Below are positions 44,723 through 54,027 of a DNA stretch of 64,000 bases, one piece after another (positions within the stretch are counted from its first letter, which is position 1; the number at the start of each line of letters is the position of its first letter). The position numbers and the translations under genes were made by a program. Source of the stretch: an uncultured Bacteroides sp. (lineage in GTDB: Bacteria > Bacteroidota > Bacteroidia > Bacteroidales > Bacteroidaceae); contig CAAFUN010000030.1 of the NCBI GenBank assembly GCA_900766195.1, forward strand, positions 36,524-100,523. Reading direction: 5' to 3'. The notes below the pieces were generated by a model. The model had not been told where the DNA came from. It worked only from the letters and a program-made list of their open reading frames with translations, and ran no database searches.

Positions 44723-46054
44723 ATGAAAAAACTATATATATATCTAATATTCAGTTTGTTATTAGGAACTACTTCAAGCACTTTCGCACAAGTTACAACA
44801 TCTTTAAAGTTGTCTTTAAACCGTGCATGTATACTTGCTGTCGACAGTAATATTCAAATTATTAATGCACGCATTGAAATTGAAAAATCTCATTTTCACG
44901 AAATGGAGTCGAAAAGTAAGCTCTATCCAACCCTTGACGGATATAGTAACTTCAATTATTACTATGCCATACCTAAGATGATGATGCCTGGTGAGATGTT
45001 TGGAGAGTCGGGGGAAATAGCAATGGAAATAGGGACTAAATTCGATTGGAGCAGTGGGTTTAAAGCTTCATTGTCCTTATTTAACCTCAGTAATTATACA
45101 GCTATACAATTGGCTAAAAGCTTGGAAAGCATGAACGGAATATCTTTGGAACAAAAGAAAGAAGAAATTCTCTATCAAGTTCATCAGGTATATTACTTAT
45201 GTCAGTCCACCGATGCTCAAATTGTTTTTCTGAATAAAAATATGGAAAATACGGACAGACTACTGTACATCTTGGATAACCAGATTAAACAAGGTGCAGT
45301 GAGGAAGATAGACTATTCTAAACTGACCGTTACCAAAAATAATCTCCAAACACAAATAGACAATCTGACAAAACTAAAAGTACAACAAACAAATTTATTG
45401 AAATTCATTGTAGGTATAGACAAAAGTGCACAAGTTGAGCTTATCGATTCACTTAGTGAACAGGATATAAAGATTTACCACTCACCGGACTTAAATGGTC
45501 AGAATGATATAAAGTTAATAGAAAGCCAAATCAAAGTGGCACAATTAAATAAAAAGTCGGTAAGTCAATCTTATCTCCCAACACTATCGGCAACTAGTGA
45601 GTTGTATTACCAAGGGCAACAGAATAAGCTTAATTTCTTTGATAGTAAAGACAAATTCTTTAAAGTTGGTTTTATAGGTCTCAGCCTTAACATTCCAATC
45701 TTCGACGGATTTGAAAAGCATTATAAAATTAAGCAATATAAGTCGGAAATAGTGCAACTTCAAAATGCCAAAGAGTACACGCTCAATAGTCTACAAAAAA
45801 ACTACTCTAATGCTGTAGCAGAGTATAATAATAGTCTGAAAGCTATTGAAAGACAAACTGGAAACATTAAAGTGGCAGAAGAGAATTATAATGTTTGTTT
45901 CCAACAATATAAGCAGCAAACTCTCCTATTGTCAGAGCTTATTTTAGCAGAAAACTCACTGACTGATGCTCGTTTGACTTATGTCAATGCTTTGCTTCAG
46001 CTAAAAAATGCAGAGCTGGAACTGAAAAAAATAAATGGAGAACTTTTAAAATAA
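44723..46054 (+). CDS. TolC family outer-membrane efflux protein
   Basis: The start is set at ATG 44723, giving 443 residues and a clean signal peptide ending near STFAQ. The two long helical hairpins of the OEP family are visible (VDSNIQIINARIEIEKSHFHEMESKSKLYPTLDG, and the matching second repeat QIKVAQLNKKSVSQSYLPTLSATSELYYQG). Each is followed by beta-barrel strands. It forms the outer-membrane exit duct for the adaptor and RND pump encoded directly downstream. Confidence 0.92.
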   Translation: MKKLYIYLIFSLLLGTTSSTFAQVTTSLKLSLNRACILAVDSNIQIINARIEIEKSHFHEMESKSKLYPTLDGYSNFNYYYAIPKMMMPGEMFGESGEIAMEIGTKFDWSSGFKASLSLFNLSNYTAIQLAKSLESMNGISLEQKKEEILYQVHQVYYLCQSTDAQIVFLNKNMENTDRLLYILDNQIKQGAVRKIDYSKLTVTKNNLQTQIDNLTKLKVQQTNLLKFIVGIDKSAQVELIDSLSEQDIKIYHSPDLNGQNDIKLIESQIKVAQLNKKSVSQSYLPTLSATSELYYQGQQNKLNFFDSKDKFFKVGFIGLSLNIPIFDGFEKHYKIKQYKSEIVQLQNAKEYTLNSLQKNYSNAVAEYNNSLKAIERQTGNIKVAEENYNVCFQQYKQQTLLLSELILAENSLTDARLTYVNALLQLKNAELELKKINGELLK

Positions 46055-46075
46055 CACGGCAAAATATATACAGAA

Positions 46076-47140
46076 ATGAAACTCAAAAAGAACATCAAAA
46101 CAATCATTATAATAGTTGTTGTATTAACAGGTGTTATCCTGCGACTAATATTCAATAAGAACGGTTTCGAGCATGAACAGAAGTTAGTTTCGGAATCAGC
46201 AGGTGTCATACCTGTGATAACTCAACGTGTGGGATACAAGACTGTCAACGGAAGTTTTATTGCCGACGGTAGTTTTTGGGCAGAAAAAGAGGTTTCCATT
46301 TCTTCGGAAGTGACGGGTAAAGTAATTGCTGTAAAAGCAGAAATCGGAAGCAAGGTACGTAGTGGACAAGTGCTTGCTATATTAGATCATTCGGTATTAT
46401 CTACACAACTTCAACAGGCTAAGTCTGTTTTACAGAAACGAATGAAAGATCTTATCCGTAACGAGGCATTAGTAATGACAGATGGTATCACTGAGCAGCA
46501 GGTGGAAGAATCGAAGTTGGCTGTAACTGATGCAAGGACTGTATTGGAAAACATCCAAAATGAATATAACAACGCATATATCAAAGCTCCTTTTAATGGA
46601 ACAATCACCAAACGATATATAGAGAAGGGCTCTTTTCTCAGCCCGGGGAGCCAGCTTTTCGATCTAAACGAAATAAGTCATCTTAAACTTGTGGTAAAAG
46701 TAACAGGTGATCGTATTGGAAGTATACAAAAGGGACAATCTGTATCTGTGGCTGTTGACAATCTTCGGGACATAATGGTTAATGGAACCGTTAATGCAAT
46801 AAACGATAAAGCGAGTCCATCAAAGTTATATGATGTAGAGATAACTGTTGGAAGTACATTGAATGGGCAACTCAAACCGGGTATGTTTGGTAAAGTCACT
46901 TTTTGGGGTAAGGAACAGACCAAATCACTTATTATTCCTCGTATAGCCATTCCCGGTAGTATAAAAGATGCTGAAGTTTATATCATTCAAGGAGGATCAG
47001 CTATACTTCGAAAAATAAAAGTCATGCCTTTCGACGAAAAAGAAATTATCGTGACCAGTGGTTTAAAAGCTGGTGATGTTATCGCTGTTTCCGGACAGAT
47101 AAACCTCACAAATGGTGCAAAAGTAAAATCAATCAACTAA
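46076..47140 (+). CDS. RND efflux periplasmic adaptor (membrane fusion protein)
   Basis: The 354-residue HlyD/AcrA-type adaptor has a single N-terminal membrane anchor (TIIIIVVVLTGVILRLIF) and no lipobox. The biotinyl-lipoyl half-motifs are EVSISSEVTGKVIAVKAEIGSKVRSGQVLAILD and YIKAPFNGTITKRYIEKGSFLSPGSQLFDL around a coiled-coil hairpin. A beta-barrel domain (VVKVTGDRIGSIQKGQSVSVAV) and membrane-proximal domain follow. It bridges the TolC homologue and the RND pump. Confidence 0.93.
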   Translation: MKLKKNIKTIIIIVVVLTGVILRLIFNKNGFEHEQKLVSESAGVIPVITQRVGYKTVNGSFIADGSFWAEKEVSISSEVTGKVIAVKAEIGSKVRSGQVLAILDHSVLSTQLQQAKSVLQKRMKDLIRNEALVMTDGITEQQVEESKLAVTDARTVLENIQNEYNNAYIKAPFNGTITKRYIEKGSFLSPGSQLFDLNEISHLKLVVKVTGDRIGSIQKGQSVSVAVDNLRDIMVNGTVNAINDKASPSKLYDVEITVGSTLNGQLKPGMFGKVTFWGKEQTKSLIIPRIAIPGSIKDAEVYIIQGGSAILRKIKVMPFDEKEIIVTSGLKAGDVIAVSGQINLTNGAKVKSIN

Positions 47141-47153
47141 AATCACAGGAAAT

Positions 47154-50100
47154 ATGAATATAACAAAACTATCGGTAAATCGTCCGACACTGGTTGTAGT
47201 AATATTTACCGTTTTACTATTCTTAGGTTTCTCAGGGTATAAAAGCTTAAAATATGAGCTTATGCCCCCTATGACCGCTCCGGCATTTATGGTTACCGTA
47301 GAATATCCGGGGGCCTCTCCTTCGGAAGTGGAGAATGATGTCACAAAAAAAATGGAAGACATCCTTTCTGCTGTCGAGAATATTGATCATATACAGTCTA
47401 CTTCATATGAGGGAAAGGCATCTATTGGAATAGAAATGAAGATGTCAGCAAATATTGATAATTCCGTACAAGATGCTCAGCGCCGTATTAATGCAGCTCG
47501 TAGCATATTACCCAAAGGAGTACTCGATCCTGTTGTTTCAAAAATAGCCCTAAACGATTTTCCCATAATGAAAATAGGTGCTATATCTAATATGTCATCC
47601 GGCGAATTCTATGACTTATTGAAGCATACTATTCAGCCTGAGTTATCTAGAATAAAAGGAGTAGCCGATGTATCACTGGTTGGTGGAAATGAACGGGAAA
47701 TTAGAGTCAGTATGGACCCTGATAAGCTTAAGGCATACAATCTGTCGTCCGAACAAGTGCTTCAAGCTATACAGATGTCCAATGCTGATTTTCCTGTAGG
47801 GAAAGTGAAAAACGAAAGTTCTCAAATGAACATACGTCTTTCAGGTAAATTTAAAACACTTGGAGATATCCGTAATGTGGTGGTTAGCTCTGGCGGAAAA
47901 GATGAAAAAATATTATTGAAAGATGTTGCGGAAGTGCTGGACATTGAAAAAGAAAGTACCGTGCTTAACCGGATCAACGGTAGCAACTCTATTGGAATTA
48001 ATATTCGCAAGCAAACGGATGCAAATGCAGTGGAAGTATGTCATACCGTTAATCAAAAAATAGCGGAAATGGAAAAAGAGTTCCAAGCGGATAAGCTCAA
48101 ATTCAATATTGCCTATGATTCTTCCGACTTTACAGAGAAAGCGGCGGATTCAGTAATGCATGATCTTGGATTTGCTGTGCTTTTGGTTGCTTTAGTCATG
48201 CTTGTATTTCTTCACGGTCTTCGTAATGCCTTTATTGTGATGGTATCTATTCCACTATCTATTATATCTTCATTCATTGGTATGTATCTGCTGGGGTACA
48301 GTCTTAATATTATGACACTTTTGGCCATGTCGTTGGTTATCGGTATTTTGGTAGATGATGCTATTGTTGTACTCGAAAATATTTACCGCCACATGGAGAT
48401 GGGAAAAAACCGAATGCAAGCCACATTGGATGGACGAGCGGAAATAGGTTTTACTGCAATAGCTATTACTTTAGTCGATGTAGTGGTATTCCTTCCTATC
48501 GGCTTGTCTACAGGTTTCATTTCTCCTTTTATCGGGCCATTTGCGTTAGTAGTGGTTATTACCACCTTACTAAGTTTGTTTGTCGCATTTACGGCAATAC
48601 CTTTATTGGCATCGCGTTTTGCAAAGCTGGAAAAACTGAATAAGAAGAAGCTTGTTGGTCGTTTCTTTTTATGGGTGGAACATGAAATCAATAATTTTTC
48701 GGAATTTATTCAAAGGGTTTTGGCTAAAGCTATAGAACACAAGATCATTACTTTTGTCGCAGCAACTATACTATTTATTGTTTCAGTCATGCTTATACCG
48801 GGAGGCTTTGTAGGTACAGAAGCTTTCGGCTTAGGTGATGCAGGTGAATGCGTTATCCAGATAGAAATGCCCAAAGATGCTACTTTGAAAGAAACTAACT
48901 TAAAAACTATAGAAATAGAGCAAATTCTAAAATCAAAGCCCGAAATCAAATCCGTTTTTACAACTATAGGTGAAATGACAGAAGGTATGGGGATGGGAGT
49001 CGGTAGCGCAAATAAAGCAGAAATAGACGTCAAGCTGATAAACAAAAAAGACAAGAACGTATCGGCCAATGTTTACGCTAATCAACTCAAAAATGAACTG
49101 AAAGGCAAGATTATAGGAGCTAAAATAACAGCCGCTGTTATGAATCCAATGTTTGGAACCACAGATGACAGTCCGATACAAATCATTGTGAAATCGAGTG
49201 ATGCCGATTCATTGGTTAAATATGGAGAAGTCGTACAGCACATCGTACAGAAAACTGTAGGTACGACGGATGTAAAATCGTCTCTCGACAATGTAAATAA
49301 TGAAATATCGGTGGAGCTTGATAAAAAGAAAATGGCTGAATTGGGCTTAAACCTACCCACTGTGGGTTCTGTATTGTCTACTGCATTTAGTGGGAATACC
49401 GACACTAAATTTATGGATGGCTCTTATGAATACGATATAGATATAGTATACGATGAATTTAATCGTCGCAATATAGATGATGTAGCCAATTTGACTTTTA
49501 TCAACTCGGAAAACGAGCAGATCAAATTATCACAGTTTGCAACTATTAATTTCAAAAATGGATATTCAGCCTTAGAACGTTATGATAAGAACTCTTCAAT
49601 CAGTATTAAATCACAAGTGCTAGGTAGATCGTCAGGTGACGTAGGTGATGAAATCAGAGAAAAAATTGCATCTACGGTAATGCCTGCTAATGTATCAGTA
49701 CATTATGCGGGTGATATGGAGATGCAAGGAGATGCCTTTGGCTCGCTAGGGTTTGCCTTACTAACTGCTATCTTTTTGGTATACCTTATTATGGTTGCCC
49801 TATATGAATCATATATGTATCCTTTTGTGGTATTATTTACCATTCCGCTTGCGGTCATTGGGGCTATACTAGGACTGGCTTTAGCTAAGCAAACATTAAA
49901 TATATTCAGTATGGTGGGTATCATTATGCTTGTTGGTCTGGTTGCTAAAAATGCTATTCTGGTCGTCGACTTTACTAACCAGTTGAAAAAACAGGGAAAG
50001 AAAACAAAAGAAGCACTGCTCGAAGCCACTAAGATTCGTCTACGTCCCGTTTTAATGACTACCATAGCGATGATTATCGGATTACTTCCTATTGCTTTAG

Positions 50101-50303
50101 CAAGCGGTGCAGCCTCCGAATGGAAAAATGGAATTGCTTGGGTATTGATTGGTGGGTTGACCAGTTCTATGTTTCTAACATTAATTATGGTACCGGTTGT
50201 ATTCTTGACAATGGAGAAATTAAAAGTTTCCGTTTCGCATCTCATAGACAAGTTAGTTAAGCGGAAAAATACTCCAAAGTATAAAGTATCTGAAATGGCT
50301 TAA
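47154..50303 (+). CDS. RND efflux pump permease (AcrB/HAE1-like)
   Basis: A 1049-residue inner-membrane pump with 12 transmembrane helices and two large periplasmic loops. The proton-relay aspartate pair is in SLVIGILVDDAIVVLENIYRHME, and the fourth/tenth-helix motifs are kept (MLVGLVAKNAILVVDFTNQL, RLRPVLMTTIAMIIGLLPIAL). It is longer than metal-type CusA signatures would suggest and lacks their methionine pattern, so hydrophobic compounds are more likely cargo. It is the last gene of the sigma-factor-linked operon. Confidence 0.93.
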   Translation: MNITKLSVNRPTLVVVIFTVLLFLGFSGYKSLKYELMPPMTAPAFMVTVEYPGASPSEVENDVTKKMEDILSAVENIDHIQSTSYEGKASIGIEMKMSANIDNSVQDAQRRINAARSILPKGVLDPVVSKIALNDFPIMKIGAISNMSSGEFYDLLKHTIQPELSRIKGVADVSLVGGNEREIRVSMDPDKLKAYNLSSEQVLQAIQMSNADFPVGKVKNESSQMNIRLSGKFKTLGDIRNVVVSSGGKDEKILLKDVAEVLDIEKESTVLNRINGSNSIGINIRKQTDANAVEVCHTVNQKIAEMEKEFQADKLKFNIAYDSSDFTEKAADSVMHDLGFAVLLVALVMLVFLHGLRNAFIVMVSIPLSIISSFIGMYLLGYSLNIMTLLAMSLVIGILVDDAIVVLENIYRHMEMGKNRMQATLDGRAEIGFTAIAITLVDVVVFLPIGLSTGFISPFIGPFALVVVITTLLSLFVAFTAIPLLASRFAKLEKLNKKKLVGRFFLWVEHEINNFSEFIQRVLAKAIEHKIITFVAATILFIVSVMLIPGGFVGTEAFGLGDAGECVIQIEMPKDATLKETNLKTIEIEQILKSKPEIKSVFTTIGEMTEGMGMGVGSANKAEIDVKLINKKDKNVSANVYANQLKNELKGKIIGAKITAAVMNPMFGTTDDSPIQIIVKSSDADSLVKYGEVVQHIVQKTVGTTDVKSSLDNVNNEISVELDKKKMAELGLNLPTVGSVLSTAFSGNTDTKFMDGSYEYDIDIVYDEFNRRNIDDVANLTFINSENEQIKLSQFATINFKNGYSALERYDKNSSISIKSQVLGRSSGDVGDEIREKIASTVMPANVSVHYAGDMEMQGDAFGSLGFALLTAIFLVYLIMVALYESYMYPFVVLFTIPLAVIGAILGLALAKQTLNIFSMVGIIMLVGLVAKNAILVVDFTNQLKKQGKKTKEALLEATKIRLRPVLMTTIAMIIGLLPIALASGAASEWKNGIAWVLIGGLTSSMFLTLIMVPVVFLTMEKLKVSVSHLIDKLVKRKNTPKYKVSEMA

Positions 50304-50919
50304 TTGACAATTAATAAAGCCGACTTCACTATAACATTATATGATTAAAGAAAAAACTTAACTTTGTTTTGAAAAGGAACATTTTTTTTGAAAGGTAATT
50401 TTTTTGAAAAGAAATTATCTTTGAGATATAAAAAGATTTTTTTCCGTGAAAGACGTGAAATGAAGGCTATACATATCTGATGCTCGAGATAACGAATTAT
50501 TATTATGGGCCTATTCAGCCCATATATAGTCTTGTATTTCTCTCAGAGCAAATTTTTGATGCTTTGAGATGGTTCATGCTCTTTTCAAATGTAAAGCTAA
50601 TAACCCAATGTCGGAAATTGTTTTATTTTTTTGCTCACTCATTAAATTGCACTTAACTCTATTGTTTATCAATGTTGTATGTGCGTTAATTGCTTCTTTA
50701 CAGTACATATAAATAGTTCTGTGCCACTTTAATTGCATTGCTTCATTCTATGTTAAAACTTAAGCGTTAGTCATATTTAACATAAAATGTAGCAAGATGC
50801 CCACTGGTTCGATTTATTTTTGCTTATTATTTTAGGAAGAAGCATTTCTTTCTTTGTTAAGAATGCTGGGCTTGTTGAAAGAAATATTTAATTAATTAAT
50901 ATTCAAAATAATTGGAATT
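50304..50919. other. 616-bp intergenic region, possible small RNA
   Basis: No gene was recognised. TATCTTTG at 50416-50423 resembles a -7 box. A hairpin TATGGGC/GCCCATA occupies 50504-50524, and AGAGCA (50545-50550) / TGCTCT (50577-50582) followed by TTTT could end a transcript of about 155 nt. TATTTTTG at 50815-50822 may be the -7 box for the SPOR gene. None has a well-spaced -33 element. Confidence 0.35.
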
Positions 50920-51426
50920 ATGAGAAAATCAATTGTATTTGGGCTCGGAGTATGTGTTGTGGTTGCTTTTTCATCTTGTAAATCGAGTGAAAGTGCATAC
51001 AAAAAAGCTTACGAGAAAGCAAAACAACAAGAGTTGGCGCAGCCTCAACAAACAGCTACTGTTCCTACAGAGGTTGTTGCACCTGTTGTTAACTCCCAAT
51101 CTGCCCCTAGAGTTGTTGAAAGTTCCTCTACTGGTGTTCGTCAAGAGAGGGTTCAAGTTGTTTCTGGAACGTATGGCTTAAAGGATTACAGCATTGTATG
51201 TGGTAGTTTTGGAGTGAAAGCTAATGCGGAAAACTTAAAAGCATTTTTAGATAAAGAAGGCTATAATGCAGCAGTTGTTTTTAACTCAGATGCAGCCATG
51301 TATCGAGTAATAGTAAGTACTTATGATGATCGGAATTCTGCAGCAAATGCTCGTGATGCGTTTAAAGCTAAATATCCTAATCGTCAGGATTTTCAAGGTT
51401 CTTGGTTGCTTTATCGTCTAAAATAG
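50920..51426 (+). CDS. SPOR domain lipoprotein
   Basis: A 168-residue lipoprotein with lipobox Cys at residue 20 (VAFSSCKSS), a Gln/Val/Pro-rich linker, and a C-terminal SPOR domain (about 90-168, YSIVCGSFGVKANAENLKAFLDKEGYNAAVVF, then MYRVIVSTY). SPOR domains bind peptidoglycan stripped of stem peptides, mostly at the division septum. It is monocistronic, with a strong terminator directly after it. Confidence 0.92.
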   Translation: MRKSIVFGLGVCVVVAFSSCKSSESAYKKAYEKAKQQELAQPQQTATVPTEVVAPVVNSQSAPRVVESSSTGVRQERVQVVSGTYGLKDYSIVCGSFGVKANAENLKAFLDKEGYNAAVVFNSDAAMYRVIVSTYDDRNSAANARDAFKAKYPNRQDFQGSWLLYRLK

Positions 51427-51476
51427 TCTTTTTCTATTATTATAGTTAAAAGAAGGTGTGTTTGCATCTTGGCTAG

Positions 51477-51526
51477 AAATAATAACCTCTCTTACATATA
51501 ATAGTAAGAGAGGTTATTATTTTTTT
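51477..51526 (+). terminator. Very strong intrinsic terminator
   Basis: AAATAATAACCTCTCTTAC (51477-51495) and GTAAGAGAGGTTATTATTT (51504-51522) form a 19-bp perfect stem with an 8-nt loop, running into a T-tract. It lies 50 bp after the SPOR gene. Confidence 0.92.
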
Positions 51527-51599
51527 ATATTCATGCCTTTTCTGAAAAATATATCGAGCTATATATATCCCTGCTTAATTTTACCAACTTCTATCTTTC

Positions 51600-51685
51600 T
51601 TCGTACTTTCTTCGTTCTATGACGTGAATATAAGATATAGTTAGTTTCGAATAAGGTACGAATAAGGTACGAATATGGTACGACC
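51600..51685. repeat. 11-bp-period TACGAAT array with inverted partner, copy 2
   Basis: The left arm TTCGTACTTTCTTCG (51600-51614) is the inverted form of the right units. The right side has TTCGAAT, TACGAAT, TACGAAT and TACGACC at 51646, 51657, 51668 and 51679, exactly 11 bp apart with AAGG-type spacers. The order of units, including the terminal TACGAC, is the same as in the copy at 8927-9003. Confidence 0.8.
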
Positions 51686-51809
51686 TAGATAGGATGCTAA
51701 CCTGAATTTGAGATAAGATGGGTTTAATTTTAGCCTGAACGCATTGTGTAATATTTAATATTTAAAATTAAACGCAGGAAAGAATTTTATTTTATTTATC
51801 CATAATTCC

Positions 51810-51840
51810 TTTGAAAGTATTGAAAAAGTGTTTATTTTTG
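51810..51840 (+). promoter_or_regulatory. Promoter of the YjbH/DUF3869/OmpA operon
   Basis: TTTG (51810-51813) and TATTTTTG (51833-51840) are separated by 19 bp. Predicted transcription begins near 51847, about 60 nt before the ATG at 51906. Confidence 0.75.
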
Positions 51841-51905
51841 CGATAATATTTGCATTATTTAATATTTAATTGTGTAAATAGGAATATTTGTATAGAAACC
51901 TGATT

Positions 51906-53132
51906 ATGAAAAAAAGCCCTGGTTCCAAAGTAGTGGTGCTATATTGGATGTTCTTTTTATGTATGTTCATGATACCTAGAGCTAATGCTCAAAGTGGTGA
52001 GAAGGTTGTTAATATATTGACTGATTTAGGATTTGAAAACGTTGGCTGGACAGAGAATGTAAATGAAAGGGTTTATGTCTTACAAAATTCTGCATACCGA
52101 CTTAATGGTGTTGGGATAGGAAAAGCGGTGGATGTTATTCAGAAAAATGGTCTGCCGGATAATAAGCCTTGCCGAATCGTAGTTCTGGATAATAATATTC
52201 CTCAGATTTCACTCTATTATCACGCAGTGCATAATGATAATGATTCAGTTGAGCTTATTTCAAGAAAAGATTGGACTGTGGGTTATGAGTTAGGAGATTC
52301 TTGGAAGCAAGTAAAGAAAGTTGAAAATAGTTCTTTGTTTAAGGTTGATGTGTTGGTGTATCCGCAATTGGCATTTAAGAATTTGGTGATTACACAAATT
52401 TATCAGGTATTATTTGATCTAAGTCCTGCTGTAGAAGTCTCAATTTGGAAAGGTATGAAGCTTACGGGACAGTTAAAAATACCGATTTATAATGATGGAT
52501 ATGGACGTTTTGAAGATAAAGTACATCCGGGTCATTTGACTATATCGCAAAGTTGGCGATTGCCGTATAATATATTCGGTCGGGTTACTTTAGGATGTTT
52601 TAATGCAGATCGATATGGTATTGATATAGATGTATTTCGGCCATTTAAAGATGAGCGGTTTTCTTTGATGGGGAGAGTAGGATATACTGGAGTAGGATAT
52701 TGGGATAGTTTTAAATTCCATTATGATCCTGAAAAGATTTTTACGTGGTCGGTTGGTGGAAGCTTTTATTGGCCACAGTTCAATACTCAGTTTAATCTGA
52801 AGTTTGAGCAATATTTGAGAGAGGAGAAAGGTGTGAAAGTTGAAATGATTCGTCATTTTCGTTATTGTTCTATTGGCTTTTATGCAATGAAAGCTGAATC
52901 AGCGAAGATGAATGGCGGTTTTCGCTTTCAGATACTTCTACCTCCCTATGGAAAGTACAAAAGGTACAAGTATTACCCTCGTGTAAACACTTCACCTAAT
53001 ATGGGAATTGTTTATAATGCGGGTAATGAACAGTTTTATTATAAAGATTATAAGGCGGAAGCCAGCGATAATATAATGCAACAAAATAATTTTAACCCAT
53101 ATTTTATAAAATCAGAATTGTTAAATTTTTAA
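51906..53132 (+). CDS. YjbH-like outer-membrane protein, C-terminal-half type
   Basis: The start is set at ATG 51906 (408 residues), with a signal peptide ending near ANAQ; a TTG at 51888 is less likely. The first 110 residues form an extra domain. The rest is a beta-barrel with the YjbH hallmark series VEVSIWKGMKLTGQLKIPI, SQSWRLPYNIFGRVTLGCF, YGIDIDVFRPFKDERFSLMGRVGYTG. YjbH/GfcD proteins (about 700 residues in E. coli) act in exopolysaccharide or capsule export; this one matches only the C-terminal half. A separate N-terminal-half protein lies at 56473. The next gene, DUF3869, is 12 bp downstream. Confidence 0.75.
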   Translation: MKKSPGSKVVVLYWMFFLCMFMIPRANAQSGEKVVNILTDLGFENVGWTENVNERVYVLQNSAYRLNGVGIGKAVDVIQKNGLPDNKPCRIVVLDNNIPQISLYYHAVHNDNDSVELISRKDWTVGYELGDSWKQVKKVENSSLFKVDVLVYPQLAFKNLVITQIYQVLFDLSPAVEVSIWKGMKLTGQLKIPIYNDGYGRFEDKVHPGHLTISQSWRLPYNIFGRVTLGCFNADRYGIDIDVFRPFKDERFSLMGRVGYTGVGYWDSFKFHYDPEKIFTWSVGGSFYWPQFNTQFNLKFEQYLREEKGVKVEMIRHFRYCSIGFYAMKAESAKMNGGFRFQILLPPYGKYKRYKYYPRVNTSPNMGIVYNAGNEQFYYKDYKAEASDNIMQQNNFNPYFIKSELLNF

Positions 53133-53144
53133 TTATTTGTTTAA

Positions 53145-53984
53145 ATGAAAAGAATTAAATTTTTAAATGGCATAGGTACGATATATGCTTTTGCCGTGAT
53201 TGCTTTAACTGGATTTCTATTTACGTCATGTGAAAAGGAAGATCTTAAGGCAACGTTTGAACCTGGACCTGCAGAGATTACATTTAATGTTAAGGTTGTT
53301 GATACTATGGATGGTGATGTTACCTCTTCAGCAACAATTACAGGTGCAGACAAAATTTCTAAGAATGCTAGTATTCCTGCAGGTTCGGTTACAATTACTG
53401 CAGCGTACAAAGGAGCTAATGGATCACAGACTGTAGCTTATGATGCATTGACTATTGGTGGTCAGCGTACTATTAATGTAACTGTTATGATCAGCTCGGG
53501 GTATACCATTACTGCTGGAGACCCAACAGTTGATACTACTATTTATACATTAGGAGATGCAACTCATTCTCATAATGGCGAAAATTGGGCCTTGAATGAT
53601 AAAGATTATATTCTTGTACGTGATATTACCTATAAGGTCTTTAACAAACAAGTTGCTACAACAACAGATCTGAGTAAGGTTGATCTTTCTACATTTATTA
53701 ATGCTTTAAACTATGGTGATAAGTCAACTACTGGTGTTTTGAATCTTAAGGTTTCTGCATGGGCATATTACAGAGCTTGGACAACTAAGTTGACTACCAC
53801 TACTAAGTATACTGTTACTCGTAAGGGTAATAATGAAGTATTGGGTACTGTTGTTGTAGTATCTGACTCTTCTACAAGTGCTGAATATCAAGAAGCTGCT
53901 TTTAATTCTCATTACGAATATGGTCATGGTCATGGTCATGGAACTGGTGGCAATGCAGGCGGTGGTATTGTTTATGCAGATTGA
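53145..53984 (+). CDS. DUF3869 domain lipoprotein
   Basis: A 279-residue lipoprotein with lipobox Cys at residue 29 (GFLFTSCEKED). It has a beta-sandwich-like core (AEITFNVKVVDTMDGDVTSSATITGAD, SIPAGSVTITAAYKG) and a C-terminal His/Gly run (YGHGHGHGTGGNAGGG). It fits the DUF3869 family found in Bacteroides envelopes, whose function is unknown. It sits between the YjbH-like gene and an OmpA gene, 12 and 43 bp from them, so it is probably an envelope accessory. Confidence 0.75.
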   Translation: MKRIKFLNGIGTIYAFAVIALTGFLFTSCEKEDLKATFEPGPAEITFNVKVVDTMDGDVTSSATITGADKISKNASIPAGSVTITAAYKGANGSQTVAYDALTIGGQRTINVTVMISSGYTITAGDPTVDTTIYTLGDATHSHNGENWALNDKDYILVRDITYKVFNKQVATTTDLSKVDLSTFINALNYGDKSTTGVLNLKVSAWAYYRAWTTKLTTTTKYTVTRKGNNEVLGTVVVVSDSSTSAEYQEAAFNSHYEYGHGHGHGTGGNAGGGIVYAD

Positions 53985-54027
53985 TGTGTTTGATAAAAAA
54001 TAAATAGAAAACTAAAAAATACAAGAA

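Larger units (their letters stand above)
51427..51905. other. 479-bp intergenic region with terminator, repeat and promoter
   Basis: No gene. In order it contains the SPOR-gene terminator (51477-51526), the second copy of the TACGAAT repeat element (51600-51685) and the promoter of the YjbH-like gene (51810-51840). Confidence 0.6.
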
